A stretch of 64,000 nt of DNA from Caenicola sp034331105 (GTDB lineage: Bacteria > Synergistota > Synergistia > Synergistales > Synergistaceae). Numbering within the stretch: position 1 is the stretch's first letter; every line of letters starts with the position of its first letter. A model generated the notes under the pieces. That model was not told the origin of the DNA. It made no database searches and was given only the letters and a program-made list of their open reading frames with translations. Shown here one piece after another: positions 43,603 through 52,615 of this stretch. Where the stretch lies: contig JAXQGB010000012.1 of NCBI GenBank assembly GCA_034331105.1, positions 356,522-420,521 on the forward strand. The letters are read 5' to 3'. Made by a program: the position numbers and the translations under genes.

Positions 43603-44991
43603 ATGGCGTTTATGCCCGAACACATTTTTAGGGAGTATGACATAAGAGGAATTGCAGAAAGCGAACTTACAAATGAATTTGTGCGGCATATAGGCCACGC
43701 CTACGGCACCTGGCTCTTGTCCAAAGGAGTAAGAAAAGCCACCCTGGGCGGAGACGCCCGTCTTTCAACAAAGAGGATCAAGGCAGCAGCTGCAGAAGGA
43801 ATGATGAAGGCCGGGATCAATGTCACAGACATAGGATTTGTCTCTACTCCGACATTTTACTGGAGCATGTATCGCTTAGAAACAGACGGTGGAATAATGG
43901 TCACAGGAAGCCACAACCCCAAGGAGTTCAACGGCCTTAAGGTGGCCTATGACAAGGCTACCCTGTGGGGAGACGACATCCAGGAGATCCTCAGGATAAT
44001 TAAGGAAGACCGGATGGTCACTGCCCAAGTTCCGGGAACACTTAGCTTTGCAGATATAAACGAAGAGTATCTGGACATGCTTGTCTCAAAGATAGATCTT
44101 GGTCCCCGCAAACCTAAGATAGTATGTGACTCAGGCAACGGGACAGCGGGGATATACGCCCCGGAATTCCTAAGAAGGATTGGCTGTGAAGTTACCGAAC
44201 TCTACAGCGAGCCGGACGGAACATTTCCCAACCACCACCCTGACCCAACGAAGAGAGAGAACCTCCCAAAGCTGATAGAGACTGTTCTGTCTGAAGGCGC
44301 CGACCTAGGGGTCGGTTTTGACGGAGACTCTGACCGAATAGGTGTAGTTGACGACAAAGGCGAGATAATATGGGGAGACAGGCTCATGGCGTTGTACTGG
44401 CAGGAAATACTCCCGAAAAACCCGGGTGCTTTGGCCATTTGTGAGGTCAAAAGCTCTATGGCGCTCCCCGAAGAAGTGCTCAGGCTCGGAGGAAGGCCGA
44501 TCTGGTGGAATTCAGGGCACTCACTTGTGAAGGCGAAGATGCGTGAGGAAAAGGCTCTCTTTTCAGGAGAAGTTTCGGGGCATATGTTCTTTGCGGACGA
44601 ATACTACGGATATGACGATGGCTTCTATGCTGCAGGCCGTCTTTGCAGGATCCTTTCAAACAGTGATAAAAAACTGTCCGGACTTATGTCTGTGATCCCG
44701 ATATATCCATCAACTATAGAAACAAGATATGATTGCCCGGATGACCTGAAATTTGAAGTGGTCGACAGGGTGAAGCAAAAGGCTCTTTCAGAGGGTCTGG
44801 ATACCATTACAGTCGATGGGGTGAGGATCGTATACGAGGAAGGCTGGGGGCTGGTGAGGGTCTCGAACACACAGCCGGTGCTTGTTGCAAGATGCGAAGG
44901 ACGAACAGAAGAGGCTTTGAAAATGATCTGCGCGGATATGAAGACAAGGCTGATCGAGGCGGGAAGTCCGGCTTTTGACTGGGAGTACTGA
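43603..44991 (+). CDS. phosphomannomutase/phosphoglucomutase
   Basis: 462 residues, alpha-D-phosphohexomutase. FREYDIRG at the N-terminus, catalytic phosphoserine in VTGSHNPKEFNG (near residue 98), metal loop GFDGDSDRIG, sugar loop GEVSGHMFF and the phosphate-binding C-terminal RVSNTQPVLVARCEG. All four domains are complete. The ATG chosen is 7 nt after GGAGG; the longer frame begins 33 nt upstream without a site. It makes mannose-1-P or glucose-1-P for envelope sugars. Not obviously in an operon. Confidence 0.93.
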   Translation: MAFMPEHIFREYDIRGIAESELTNEFVRHIGHAYGTWLLSKGVRKATLGGDARLSTKRIKAAAAEGMMKAGINVTDIGFVSTPTFYWSMYRLETDGGIMVTGSHNPKEFNGLKVAYDKATLWGDDIQEILRIIKEDRMVTAQVPGTLSFADINEEYLDMLVSKIDLGPRKPKIVCDSGNGTAGIYAPEFLRRIGCEVTELYSEPDGTFPNHHPDPTKRENLPKLIETVLSEGADLGVGFDGDSDRIGVVDDKGEIIWGDRLMALYWQEILPKNPGALAICEVKSSMALPEEVLRLGGRPIWWNSGHSLVKAKMREEKALFSGEVSGHMFFADEYYGYDDGFYAAGRLCRILSNSDKKLSGLMSVIPIYPSTIETRYDCPDDLKFEVVDRVKQKALSEGLDTITVDGVRIVYEEGWGLVRVSNTQPVLVARCEGRTEEALKMICADMKTRLIEAGSPAFDWEY

Positions 44992-45051
44992 GTTCATTAA
45001 TATGCCGGATAAAAATTGAGATCAAGAAAATTAAAATGGAGGATGAATCAT

Positions 45052-45744
45052 ATGCAATGTTCAAGAGAGATCGAAGAGATGATATGCGTTGCAAAGGGTC
45101 CGAAACATGGTCCGGCGCCTATTCCCCAGGAAGGGAAATGGGTCGAGTCGAAACAGATATCGGACATTTCCGGTTTTACCCACGGTGTTGGCTGGTGCGC
45201 TCCCCAGCAGGGAGCATGCAAGCTTACGCTGAATGTTAAAGAGGGGATAATCCAGGAAGCCCTTGTTGAGACCCTTGGCTGCTCAGGAATGACTCATTCT
45301 GCCGCAATGGCAGCTGAAATACTTCCCGGCAAGACCCTGCTTGAAGCCCTTAACACCGACCTCGTATGCGATGCGATAAACGTTGCCATGAGAGAGCTAT
45401 TCCTCCAGATAGCATACGGCAGGAGCCAGAGCGCGTTTTCTGAGGGCGGTCTTACTCTGGGTGCAGGTCTTGAAGACCTTGGCAAGGGGCTTCGCTCTCA
45501 AGTCGCCACAATGTACGGCACCCTTCCCAAAGGCGTCAGATATCTTGAAATGGCGGAGGGTTACATTATGGAACTCGCCCTTGATGAAAACAACGAGGTA
45601 ATAGGATATAAATACGTCCAGCTTGGAAAGATGATGGATGCCATACGCAAGGGTGTCGATCCAAAAGAAGCTTTGGAAAAGAACATCGGTACATACGGAC
45701 GTTTTGCTGAAGCGGTAAAAGTGATCGATCCGCGTAAAGAGTAA
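45052..45744 (+). CDS. NifU/IscU-like scaffold protein, GGGtGRT partner
   Basis: 230 residues, related to the iron-sulfur scaffold fold. GCSGMTHSAAMAAEILPGKTLLEAL aligns with the GCGSAIASS...GKTLDEAL region of IscU; in pieces, the GCSGM Cys and an upstream GWCAP Cys are present. I see no third cysteine where IscU has KLHC (here AYGRSQSA), so the cluster ligation must differ. The start follows GGAGG by 10 nt. The next gene, 16 nt downstream, encodes the GGGtGRT protein, a known companion of this subfamily. The exact cluster target is unknown. Confidence 0.82.
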   Translation: MQCSREIEEMICVAKGPKHGPAPIPQEGKWVESKQISDISGFTHGVGWCAPQQGACKLTLNVKEGIIQEALVETLGCSGMTHSAAMAAEILPGKTLLEALNTDLVCDAINVAMRELFLQIAYGRSQSAFSEGGLTLGAGLEDLGKGLRSQVATMYGTLPKGVRYLEMAEGYIMELALDENNEVIGYKYVQLGKMMDAIRKGVDPKEALEKNIGTYGRFAEAVKVIDPRKE

Positions 45745-45760
45745 AGAGGGGGAGAAAATT

Positions 45761-46762
45761 ATGGTCACATTTGAAGGCTGCGCAAGAAGAATGGGGCAGA
45801 TCGAACCCTTTCTTGAGAAAATAGGACTCAATGATCTTGAGGAAGCAAGAGATCTCTGCCTTTCCAAAGGAATAGATGTTGAGCATATAGTAAAGGGAGT
45901 TCAGGCCATTGCTTTTGAAAATGCTGTTTGGGCCTACACTCTTGGTGCTGCCTCCGCACTGAAGGCAGGAGTCAGAACAGCTGCAGAGGCTGCGGAAAAG
46001 ATCGGGGAGGGACTCCAGGCGTTCTGTATTCCCGGATCAGTAGCCGACCAGAGGAAAGTTGGTCTTGGGCACGGTAACCTTGGGGCAATGCTCCTTCGTG
46101 AAGAGACGAAATGTTTCTGTTTCCTGGCCGGACACGAATCATTTGCCGCGGCAGAGGGCGCGATAGGCATAGCCAAAACCGCCAACAAAGTTAGGAAAGA
46201 ACCGCTCAGGGTAATTCTCAACGGACTTGGAAAAGATGCCGCGCATATAATTTCCCGCATCAACGGATTCACTCTGGTAGAGACAAAATATGACTATTAC
46301 ACGGGCGAGCTTAAGATCGTAGAGGAGCGTCCGTTCTCAACCGGAGAAAAGTCTAAAGTACGCTGCTTCGGAGCGGACGATGTCAGTGAAGGTGTAGCCA
46401 TAATGATCCATGAAGGAGTGGACGTTTCGATCACGGGCAACTCGACCAACCCGACCAGGTTCCAGCATCCGGTAGCAGGAACATACAAAAAATGGACCGT
46501 AGAGAATGGAAAGAGATACTTCTCTGTGGCTTCCGGAGGAGGTACGGGAAGAACACTCCACCCCGACAACATGGCAGCGGGGCCCGCGAGCTACGGTATG
46601 ACGGATACAATGGGACGCATGCACAGTGACGCGCAGTTTGCCGGCTCATCATCGGTCCCGGCGCACGTTGAGATGATGGGTTTGATAGGAATGGGCAACA
46701 ATCCCATGGTCGGTGCGACTGTAGCCGTTGCGGTAGCTATAGAAGAATCTATCTCGAAGTAA
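45761..46762 (+). CDS. GGGtGRT family protein
   Basis: 333 residues with the family-naming motif GGGTGRTLHP near residue 264, plus GLGHGNLGAML and GTLP-independent glycine-rich loops. The family is found beside NifU-like proteins in anaerobes and has no established activity. No transmembrane or signal segment. Two cysteines at CFCF (near residue 118) might coordinate metal. Ribosome site GAGGGGGAG precedes the ATG. It is almost certainly co-transcribed with the scaffold-like gene. A stem-loop lies 28 nt past the stop. Confidence 0.85.
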   Translation: MVTFEGCARRMGQIEPFLEKIGLNDLEEARDLCLSKGIDVEHIVKGVQAIAFENAVWAYTLGAASALKAGVRTAAEAAEKIGEGLQAFCIPGSVADQRKVGLGHGNLGAMLLREETKCFCFLAGHESFAAAEGAIGIAKTANKVRKEPLRVILNGLGKDAAHIISRINGFTLVETKYDYYTGELKIVEERPFSTGEKSKVRCFGADDVSEGVAIMIHEGVDVSITGNSTNPTRFQHPVAGTYKKWTVENGKRYFSVASGGGTGRTLHPDNMAAGPASYGMTDTMGRMHSDAQFAGSSSVPAHVEMMGLIGMGNNPMVGATVAVAVAIEESISK

Positions 46763-46789
46763 AAATTATCTGCATATTTGGCAGAGCAT

Positions 46790-46828
46790 GTTATCGGGGG
46801 CCGGCGGTATATGCCGTTCCCCGATAAC
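46790..46828 (+). other. stem-loop between the GGGtGRT and NMT1-like genes
   Basis: GTTATCGGGG (46790-46799) pairs perfectly with CCCCGATAAC (46819-46828) around an inner CGGC...GCCG hairpin. Only a TTT follows before the ribosome site of the next gene at 46833. This could be a terminator, an attenuator or an mRNA stability element. Confidence 0.7.
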
Positions 46829-46849
46829 TTTCAGGAGATGATGTCTTTG

Positions 46850-47770
46850 ATGAAAATAATTATTTTGACTCTGATGTTTTTAGCAGCCCTTTCTGCGCAT
46901 ACGGAAGCCAGGGACAAGGAGATGAAGATCGCACTCTGGAAACTGCCGTTCAACCTTCCTGCGATGGCAGCCATCACAGACAGGACGTACGAAAAGGCGT
47001 TTGCGGGTGAATATAAAGTTGAATATATCAACTTGCCGTCAGGCCCGAAACAGGTACAGGCAATGGCTGCCGGTGAGCTTGACATTGCTGAGGGCCTTGG
47101 AGCGGCCTCTGTGATAGTGGCAATTGCGAACGGGGTCGACATAACGGTGATCGGTGCTAACAGCAGGTCTCCCGAAGCATTTGCTGTGGCAGTAAAAAAT
47201 TTAAAAATAAAAGGGATCTCCGATCTGAAAGGCAAAAAGGTAGCCGGATTGAGGGGATCTGTTGTCCATCAGCTTTTTGTCGAACTCCTGCATAAAGAGG
47301 GGTTAGCAGAAAAAGATGTTGAATTCTTTCCTATGACTCTCAATGCGGCGGCATCGGCCCTTATAGCGGAAAGGGTGGATGCGGCGCTGCTTGCCGGCAC
47401 AGAGATACTAAGAGCTGAAAAGGGAGGATGCAGGGTCATCAAGAATGGCAAGGGCATAGTTGAAGGCCTCAGCCTTATAGCGGTAAGACGGGAATTTGCT
47501 GAGAAAAATCGGACATCTATTGAAAAATATCTGAAAATAAGAGAGAGCATCCGTCTTGAAGCGATCAATTCCCCGCAGAAATTTGTCCCTTTGCTTAAAA
47601 AAGAGACAGGATTGTCAGAGAAAGAAATAAAGATTACTTTGTCAAAATTTAATTATGATGCAAGGATCACAGAAAGTGATATTCAAGAACTTAAAAAGAC
47701 TGCAGAATATTTAAAAAATGAAAATATTATTAAATCAATCCCGGACATTAATAACATGTTGTGGGAATAA
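46850..47770 (+). CDS. NMT1/SsuA-like ABC substrate-binding protein
   Basis: 306 residues from the ATG at 46850. Closer upstream ATGs leave 3 or fewer bases after AGGAG; a TTG at 46847 is an alternative. A signal peptide covers the first 20 residues (MKIIILTLMFLAALSAHTEA). The mature part has the type-II periplasmic-binding fold of the nitrate/sulfonate/thiamine-precursor group (LPSGPKQVQAMAAGELDIAEGLG, GLRGSVVHQLF). No permease or ATPase gene is adjacent, so it is an orphan. Ligand unknown. It could bind a sulfonate, taurine or a pyrimidine. Confidence 0.82.
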   Translation: MKIIILTLMFLAALSAHTEARDKEMKIALWKLPFNLPAMAAITDRTYEKAFAGEYKVEYINLPSGPKQVQAMAAGELDIAEGLGAASVIVAIANGVDITVIGANSRSPEAFAVAVKNLKIKGISDLKGKKVAGLRGSVVHQLFVELLHKEGLAEKDVEFFPMTLNAAASALIAERVDAALLAGTEILRAEKGGCRVIKNGKGIVEGLSLIAVRREFAEKNRTSIEKYLKIRESIRLEAINSPQKFVPLLKKETGLSEKEIKITLSKFNYDARITESDIQELKKTAEYLKNENIIKSIPDINNMLWE

Positions 47771-47917
47771 CAACCTTTTTAATTAAGAGTCACTTTATCT
47801 TTATGTAATATATTTTCTCTTTACAAGCAAGATAATTTTAGTTATACTCAAAAGACTATATTTGTCAGGCTCAAACAGTTGATAATATTACCTAAATATG
47901 AAAGGATTGATTTTTTT

Positions 47918-48190
47918 ATGGCAAAACCAAAAAAGGAAAGCTCTGCAAAGAGAGTAAGAAGAAGTCCCGAGGTCCTTATGAAGGAACTCGATGAAAAAAT
48001 GAAGAAGCTTGAAAGCAGGATATACAAAAAGAACAAAGAAGCAGTACACCACATAGGAACAGCGATACTTAAAAAGGCTAAATTCGATTTCTCCAACTTT
48101 ACAGATTCTGATCTTGAAGAAATTGTGAATATGACACCAAAAGGTACGGAAATAATAAAAGATATCATTACAAAAGCTTCAGATCAATAA
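47918..48190 (+). CDS. unrecognised 90-residue basic helical protein
   Basis: ATG after AAAGGATTGATT. The first 30 residues are strongly basic (AKPKKESSAKRVRRSP). Then come a charged coiled-coil-like helix (EELDEKMKKLESRIYKK region) and a last part with SDLEEIVNMTPKGTEI. It resembles accessory proteins of mobilisation or DNA-binding operons in composition only; no other mobile genes are nearby. A strong terminator follows 11 nt downstream. Real coding is likely because of the ribosome site and the terminator. Confidence 0.7.
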   Translation: MAKPKKESSAKRVRRSPEVLMKELDEKMKKLESRIYKKNKEAVHHIGTAILKKAKFDFSNFTDSDLEEIVNMTPKGTEIIKDIITKASDQ

Positions 48191-48201
48191 AAATAAGCGA
48201 T

Positions 48202-48241
48202 AAGAAAGAGCGGGGGATATGTTTATCCCCCGCTCTTTCTT
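48202..48241. terminator. bidirectional terminator, 18-bp stem
   Basis: Arms 48202-48219 and 48224-48241 with loop TGTT; GC core CGGGGG. T-rich on both sides. It serves the small basic protein and the convergent c-di-GMP sensor gene. Confidence 0.92.
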
Positions 48242-48255
48242 ATCGGGACCCTTCA

Positions 48256-51168
48256 TCAGTTAAGATATTTTTCTTCGAATTCGTTCAGCGGCAGCGGTTT
48301 TGAGTAATAATAGCCCTGAACTACCCTGCACCCGAGACTCCTGACGAAATTGACCTGTTCCTCAGTCTCTATCCCCTCAAATACCATCTGGACAGAGTTA
48401 TTTTTAAATGCGCTGACGAGACCTTCCACAAGGTCGTGTGATAGTTTTCCAGACAGTCCCCGCTGTACAAAATCCCTGTCGAGCTTAAGGACGTCTATCT
48501 TAAGTATCTGCAGGAGGGAAAGGGATGAGTACCCTGAACCGAAATCGTCTATGGAAAGCCTGAATCCATAATCAGACAACTCTCTTCCCCTGGAGTTGAC
48601 CAGGTCTATATGCTGTGCCGCCACTGATTCAGTCAGTTCAAGCTCAAGGAGGTGCGGCGGAACTCTATGCCTCTCTGACATTATCTTCAGATACTTGGTG
48701 AAGCTGTTTCCAGCTATGTCAAGGTAGGAAAAGTTGCATGAAAGAGGGAGAATCTCTCTGTCCTCATCAATCCATTTCCTGAGTATCCTGCAGGTCTCTC
48801 CGAACATGTACATGTCGATCTTTGTTATGAATCCGCTCTTTTCAAAATAAGGGATGAAATGACTTGGAGGAATGACTTCTCCGTCCTTCTTTATCCACCT
48901 TACGAGGGACTCTGCTCCGACAGGCCTGCCTGTCTCAAGGTCAATTTTAGCCTGAAGGAAAGGTACGAACTCCCCCTTTCGAAGTGCTTCCCGCATCGAA
49001 GTCTCGATCTCTTTTTCCTTGTTGATCCTTACCAGTATTTTCCTGTCATAGTATGCATATGCTGTCTTGTGCTTCTGGGTTATGCCGCTCTTTGCAAATC
49101 CGGCGTTGTCAACGGCAATGTTCAGTGATATGCTGCGGTCCTCTATCAGATATACTCCGCCGTTGAATAAGATGTTATATGTTTTGTCTCCCTTGGAAGC
49201 CAGTTTCTCAAGTTCACCAAAAATTATCTTTATCCTGATGTCAATTGATTTAAATTTCTCATAACTGAGGAGAACAGCAAAATGGTCTGCAGCTATCCTT
49301 GCGAATGTCTCTTTTGACGTGTCGATGATTCTTTCCAGTACCAGTGCAACGTTTTTAAGGACCGCGTCCCCCTCATCATATCCGAAAGACCCGTTTATGA
49401 ACTTGAACTCCACAATATCAATGAAAAGTACGGCGAAATTAGTTTCTGGATTTTTCCTGATGATTTCTGGGGCCTCTTCAAGGAAACGGTTGTAGTTGCT
49501 GAAGCCTGTTACTCTGTCATGATAGAGGAGTTTTTTGAGGTTTCTCTTGTCTTGTGACTTTGTTATGTTTATCAATGTCAGCGCGATGACGGCGACAACG
49601 AGGACCGAGGTCAGTCCCTTCGCAAGTTCCACATCGTGCTCGTATATAATGTCTATGAAGGATACCTTTTCTTTGCTGTAGCTGTGTTTGATAATTATCC
49701 CGTTTATCGTCTCTTCGGGGATCGAGTTCAGAGCCTTGTTTATTATTGAAATGAGTATAGTGTCGCATTTTTTTGAAATTCCGAAAGCCACCTGTTCGTT
49801 CAGGTCGCTGTAATTGATAGTGTACAAGTCGCTGTACCGCGGCAGACTGATCAGATAATTTGCGACATATGAATTGGCAAAGGTTGCGGAAACTTTGTTC
49901 TCTGTGAGAGCGTCAAAGCAGTCTTCCTGAGAATTCAGGTAGACTGTATCGTCAAATTTATGAAATGATTCCACCACTTCCGAAAGGAAATAGTTTTTGG
50001 GGAGTGCTATCCTTTCCCCCTTATATCCGCTCTTCCTGTTCATCACCATTACGATCGGAGCGTTGAGGAAGGGTCTGGTTATCCTGAAATTGTTTTTTGA
50101 GCCCCAAACGAAGCTCCTGTTGACTCCTGTGAGAATATCAATTTCGCCCTCGCGCATCCTCCGGAGCGCTTCTTCCCATGTTGTAGAATGACTGATCTCC
50201 ATTTTCAGTCCAGTATAGTCCTTTACAAGTTTCAGGACCTCGTAGTCTATTCCGGCCATACTCTTCTTTTCTCTGTCGTAATATTCAAATGGCTGCCACT
50301 GGGGGTCGTAGGAGACTATCAGCACAGGGGACCCTTTGATGAATTCCCTCTCCTTTGAAGTCAGCATGGATTCCCATGTAAGGTTCTTACTATAGTGTTT
50401 TTTAAAAAGGTCATTCTTAAAGGAGGGGTTCATCAAGATTATGTCATGCATTGCGTTGTCGACCTTTGAAAGGAGTTCTGTGTTTCCCTCAGCTACTGCG
50501 ATATAGAAAGGTTCTTCCGGAAATACCCTGATTATTTCAAAATCTGGGGGGACATTGTTCCCAGAAATAAGTGCCCCGTCAACAGACCCTTCAGTCAATG
50601 CATCCAGGAGCGATGTATTCTCATCAAAGTCGACATATATAACCTTTATGCCGGCATCAGTAATTGATCTTTCCAGCATCTGGATATGTTTTTTGGGGGC
50701 AAACCGGCCTATCCGCTTCATGTTTAAGAATCTAAGGTCGTTTTGTTTAATGCTTTCATTTTTTTTAAGAACATAGAGGCCTACTCTGCAAGTCCCTGAT
50801 TCCTTTGCCGAGTAGTCGATTTTGCTTGTAAGGTCTTCGTCGTAATGGACATGGCTCAGAATATCGATCCGGCCATCCAGCAGCGATTTGATCGAATCTT
50901 TAGCAGTGAGAGGAATGAATTCCAGCTCCCAGTTGTAATACTGTGCGATCTCCTGAAGGTGATCGTAGCTGTAACCGTATTCGGCTCTTAGCTGAGAGAC
51001 ATGAGAGGATCTATCCTGAGATAGGTAACCGACCCTTATAATTTCGGGTTCAGGCAATTCAGCTTTTGCAGGCAGGGGAACAGATGAAAAAAACATGACC
51101 TGGAAGGCAATGGCCCCAAGGACTGTCAGGAATATAAAACGAAGATAGGTCCCAAAGCTTCTGGGCAT
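48256..51168 (-). CDS. c-di-GMP enzyme with two periplasmic binding domains
   Basis: 970 residues. Signal/anchor to about residue 36, then two tandem bacterial extracellular solute-binding family 3 domains (about 40-268 and 275-505), one transmembrane helix (about 513-533), a GGDEF domain (about 545-700) and an EAL domain (about 715-960). The GGDEF signature is replaced by FGYDEG, so cyclase activity is doubtful. The EAL domain keeps its key acids (ESL, LELTES, DDFGSGYSSLSLL, KLDRDFV, EGIETEEQ) and is probably an active phosphodiesterase. It would report external amino-acid-like ligands through c-di-GMP loss. Ribosome site GGAGGTG. Confidence 0.9.
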   Translation of the reverse strand: MPRSFGTYLRFIFLTVLGAIAFQVMFFSSVPLPAKAELPEPEIIRVGYLSQDRSSHVSQLRAEYGYSYDHLQEIAQYYNWELEFIPLTAKDSIKSLLDGRIDILSHVHYDEDLTSKIDYSAKESGTCRVGLYVLKKNESIKQNDLRFLNMKRIGRFAPKKHIQMLERSITDAGIKVIYVDFDENTSLLDALTEGSVDGALISGNNVPPDFEIIRVFPEEPFYIAVAEGNTELLSKVDNAMHDIILMNPSFKNDLFKKHYSKNLTWESMLTSKEREFIKGSPVLIVSYDPQWQPFEYYDREKKSMAGIDYEVLKLVKDYTGLKMEISHSTTWEEALRRMREGEIDILTGVNRSFVWGSKNNFRITRPFLNAPIVMVMNRKSGYKGERIALPKNYFLSEVVESFHKFDDTVYLNSQEDCFDALTENKVSATFANSYVANYLISLPRYSDLYTINYSDLNEQVAFGISKKCDTILISIINKALNSIPEETINGIIIKHSYSKEKVSFIDIIYEHDVELAKGLTSVLVVAVIALTLINITKSQDKRNLKKLLYHDRVTGFSNYNRFLEEAPEIIRKNPETNFAVLFIDIVEFKFINGSFGYDEGDAVLKNVALVLERIIDTSKETFARIAADHFAVLLSYEKFKSIDIRIKIIFGELEKLASKGDKTYNILFNGGVYLIEDRSISLNIAVDNAGFAKSGITQKHKTAYAYYDRKILVRINKEKEIETSMREALRKGEFVPFLQAKIDLETGRPVGAESLVRWIKKDGEVIPPSHFIPYFEKSGFITKIDMYMFGETCRILRKWIDEDREILPLSCNFSYLDIAGNSFTKYLKIMSERHRVPPHLLELELTESVAAQHIDLVNSRGRELSDYGFRLSIDDFGSGYSSLSLLQILKIDVLKLDRDFVQRGLSGKLSHDLVEGLVSAFKNNSVQMVFEGIETEEQVNFVRSLGCRVVQGYYYSKPLPLNEFEEKYLN

Positions 51169-51340
51169 GTCTACACCTCCACATCCGAATGAAAATACAT
51201 TGCTCAGTTAAAGCTTCTGATGCTTGGCTTTACATTGAAATAATCCATAATAGCATATTCCAGACCATATGAATTTTCAATTAGTAATTATAATAATCAG
51301 GTCAGTTTTTATATATAAAAAAGGTAAGTGAAGTTAAAAA

Positions 51341-52591
51341 CTAATGGCTTGCTGAAAGGACTATCACCAGGTCATTTACATTTGTCCCGGTTGGTCCCGT
51401 CTTGAAGAGATCCCCTGAAAGGAGCAATGCGTTGTATGAGTCGTTGTTATCGAGCAATTTTGAGGGATCCGTACCGCTTTGTGCTATCTTTTCCCAGGTG
51501 TGGCCATCAACGATCCCCCCGGCGGCATCAGTAGGTCCGTCTGTACCGTCAGACCCTGCTGAGAGGATGACTATGTTTCCGGATCCGGATATTTTTGCTG
51601 CCGCGGCGAGCGAAAGCTCCTGGCTCCTGCCGCCCTTACCGCTTCCCTTGACTTTTACAGTCGTCTCTCCTCCCCAGAGGAGGCATCTTTTAGCCCCGAC
51701 GGGGCTGTCTGACGCATCCAGTGCACGTTCTGCCGCAATAGCTCCCGCAAGCTTTGCCTCTCCTTCCATCATGTCTGTAACTATCTCGGAGATATAACCT
51801 CTTTTTTCAGCCGCGATTTTCGCTGCCCGGCATAACCCCGCAACGTTACCGGCGATCTCGAATGAGACATTATCCAGAGATTTGGGAGTTTCTGACCTCA
51901 GTGCAGACTCAAGGTCCGGATAAAGAGGGATCTTGTATTGCTTCAGGATCGCCAGCGCATCATGTGACGAAGAAGGGTCGGGCGCGGCAGGTCCGGATGC
52001 TATCATGTCAAGTCTGTCCCCCGGAACGTCAGAGAGTGTGATCTGGAATATTTCAGCCGGCATGCAGTGGTTCGCGAACCTTCCGCCCTTTATTGAAGAA
52101 AGATGTTTCCTGACCGTATTAAGTTCACAGATATCAGCTCCACCGAGGAGGAGCCTGGATGTTACATCTGAGAGGGATCTTAGTGAGAGTCCCGGTGCGG
52201 GTTTTTCAAAAAGAGCCGAGCCTCCTCCCGAAACAAGAAAAAGAATGGTTTGGTACCTTCCTGCTTTTCGTGTGATCTCAAGTATCCTCTCGGTCGCTTT
52301 CAATGTGTTGCTGTCAGGGAGCGGGTGTCCTGCTTCAAATATCTCTATCCCGGAAAGGGGGCCTCCTGAATGTCTGTATTTTGTAACGATGGCTCCGCAG
52401 ACTATCCTTTCTTTCAGCTCTTCAGAGGCTGCTTTTGCCATTGTCCAGGAAGCCTTGCCTATCCCTATCAGGATAATATTATCCCTGAGGCGGGCGTTGG
52501 CGAGGGATCTTTTCACTGCCCTGCCGGGAAGCATCTCAAACAATGCCTCCCTGAATATTTCAGCTGCGTCCCTTCGCATCCGCCCAAGCAT
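51341..52591 (-). CDS. glycerate 2-kinase (GckA/MOFRL type)
   Basis: 416 residues, phosphorylates D-glycerate to 2-phosphoglycerate. The family's N-terminal IGIGKASWTMAKAA, the SGGGSALFEKPAPG loop and the MOFRL-domain SAGSDGTDGPTDAAGG are all seen. The ATG is the codon directly after a TTG; no strong ribosome site. It lies 24 nt after the exported small-protein gene and is likely transcribed with it from the promoter around 53100. It links serine or glyoxylate degradation to glycolysis. A regulator gene lies upstream. Confidence 0.93.
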   Translation of the reverse strand: MLGRMRRDAAEIFREALFEMLPGRAVKRSLANARLRDNIILIGIGKASWTMAKAASEELKERIVCGAIVTKYRHSGGPLSGIEIFEAGHPLPDSNTLKATERILEITRKAGRYQTILFLVSGGGSALFEKPAPGLSLRSLSDVTSRLLLGGADICELNTVRKHLSSIKGGRFANHCMPAEIFQITLSDVPGDRLDMIASGPAAPDPSSSHDALAILKQYKIPLYPDLESALRSETPKSLDNVSFEIAGNVAGLCRAAKIAAEKRGYISEIVTDMMEGEAKLAGAIAAERALDASDSPVGAKRCLLWGGETTVKVKGSGKGGRSQELSLAAAAKISGSGNIVILSAGSDGTDGPTDAAGGIVDGHTWEKIAQSGTDPSKLLDNNDSYNALLLSGDLFKTGPTGTNVNDLVIVLSASH

Positions 52592-52615
52592 CAAATTTTC
52601 ACAAGGTACCTTTTG

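Noticed and set aside
46790..46828. Calling the stem-loop a definite terminator
   Set aside because: The T-run after the stem is only TTT, and it leads straight into a ribosome site, so it is listed as a stem-loop of uncertain role.
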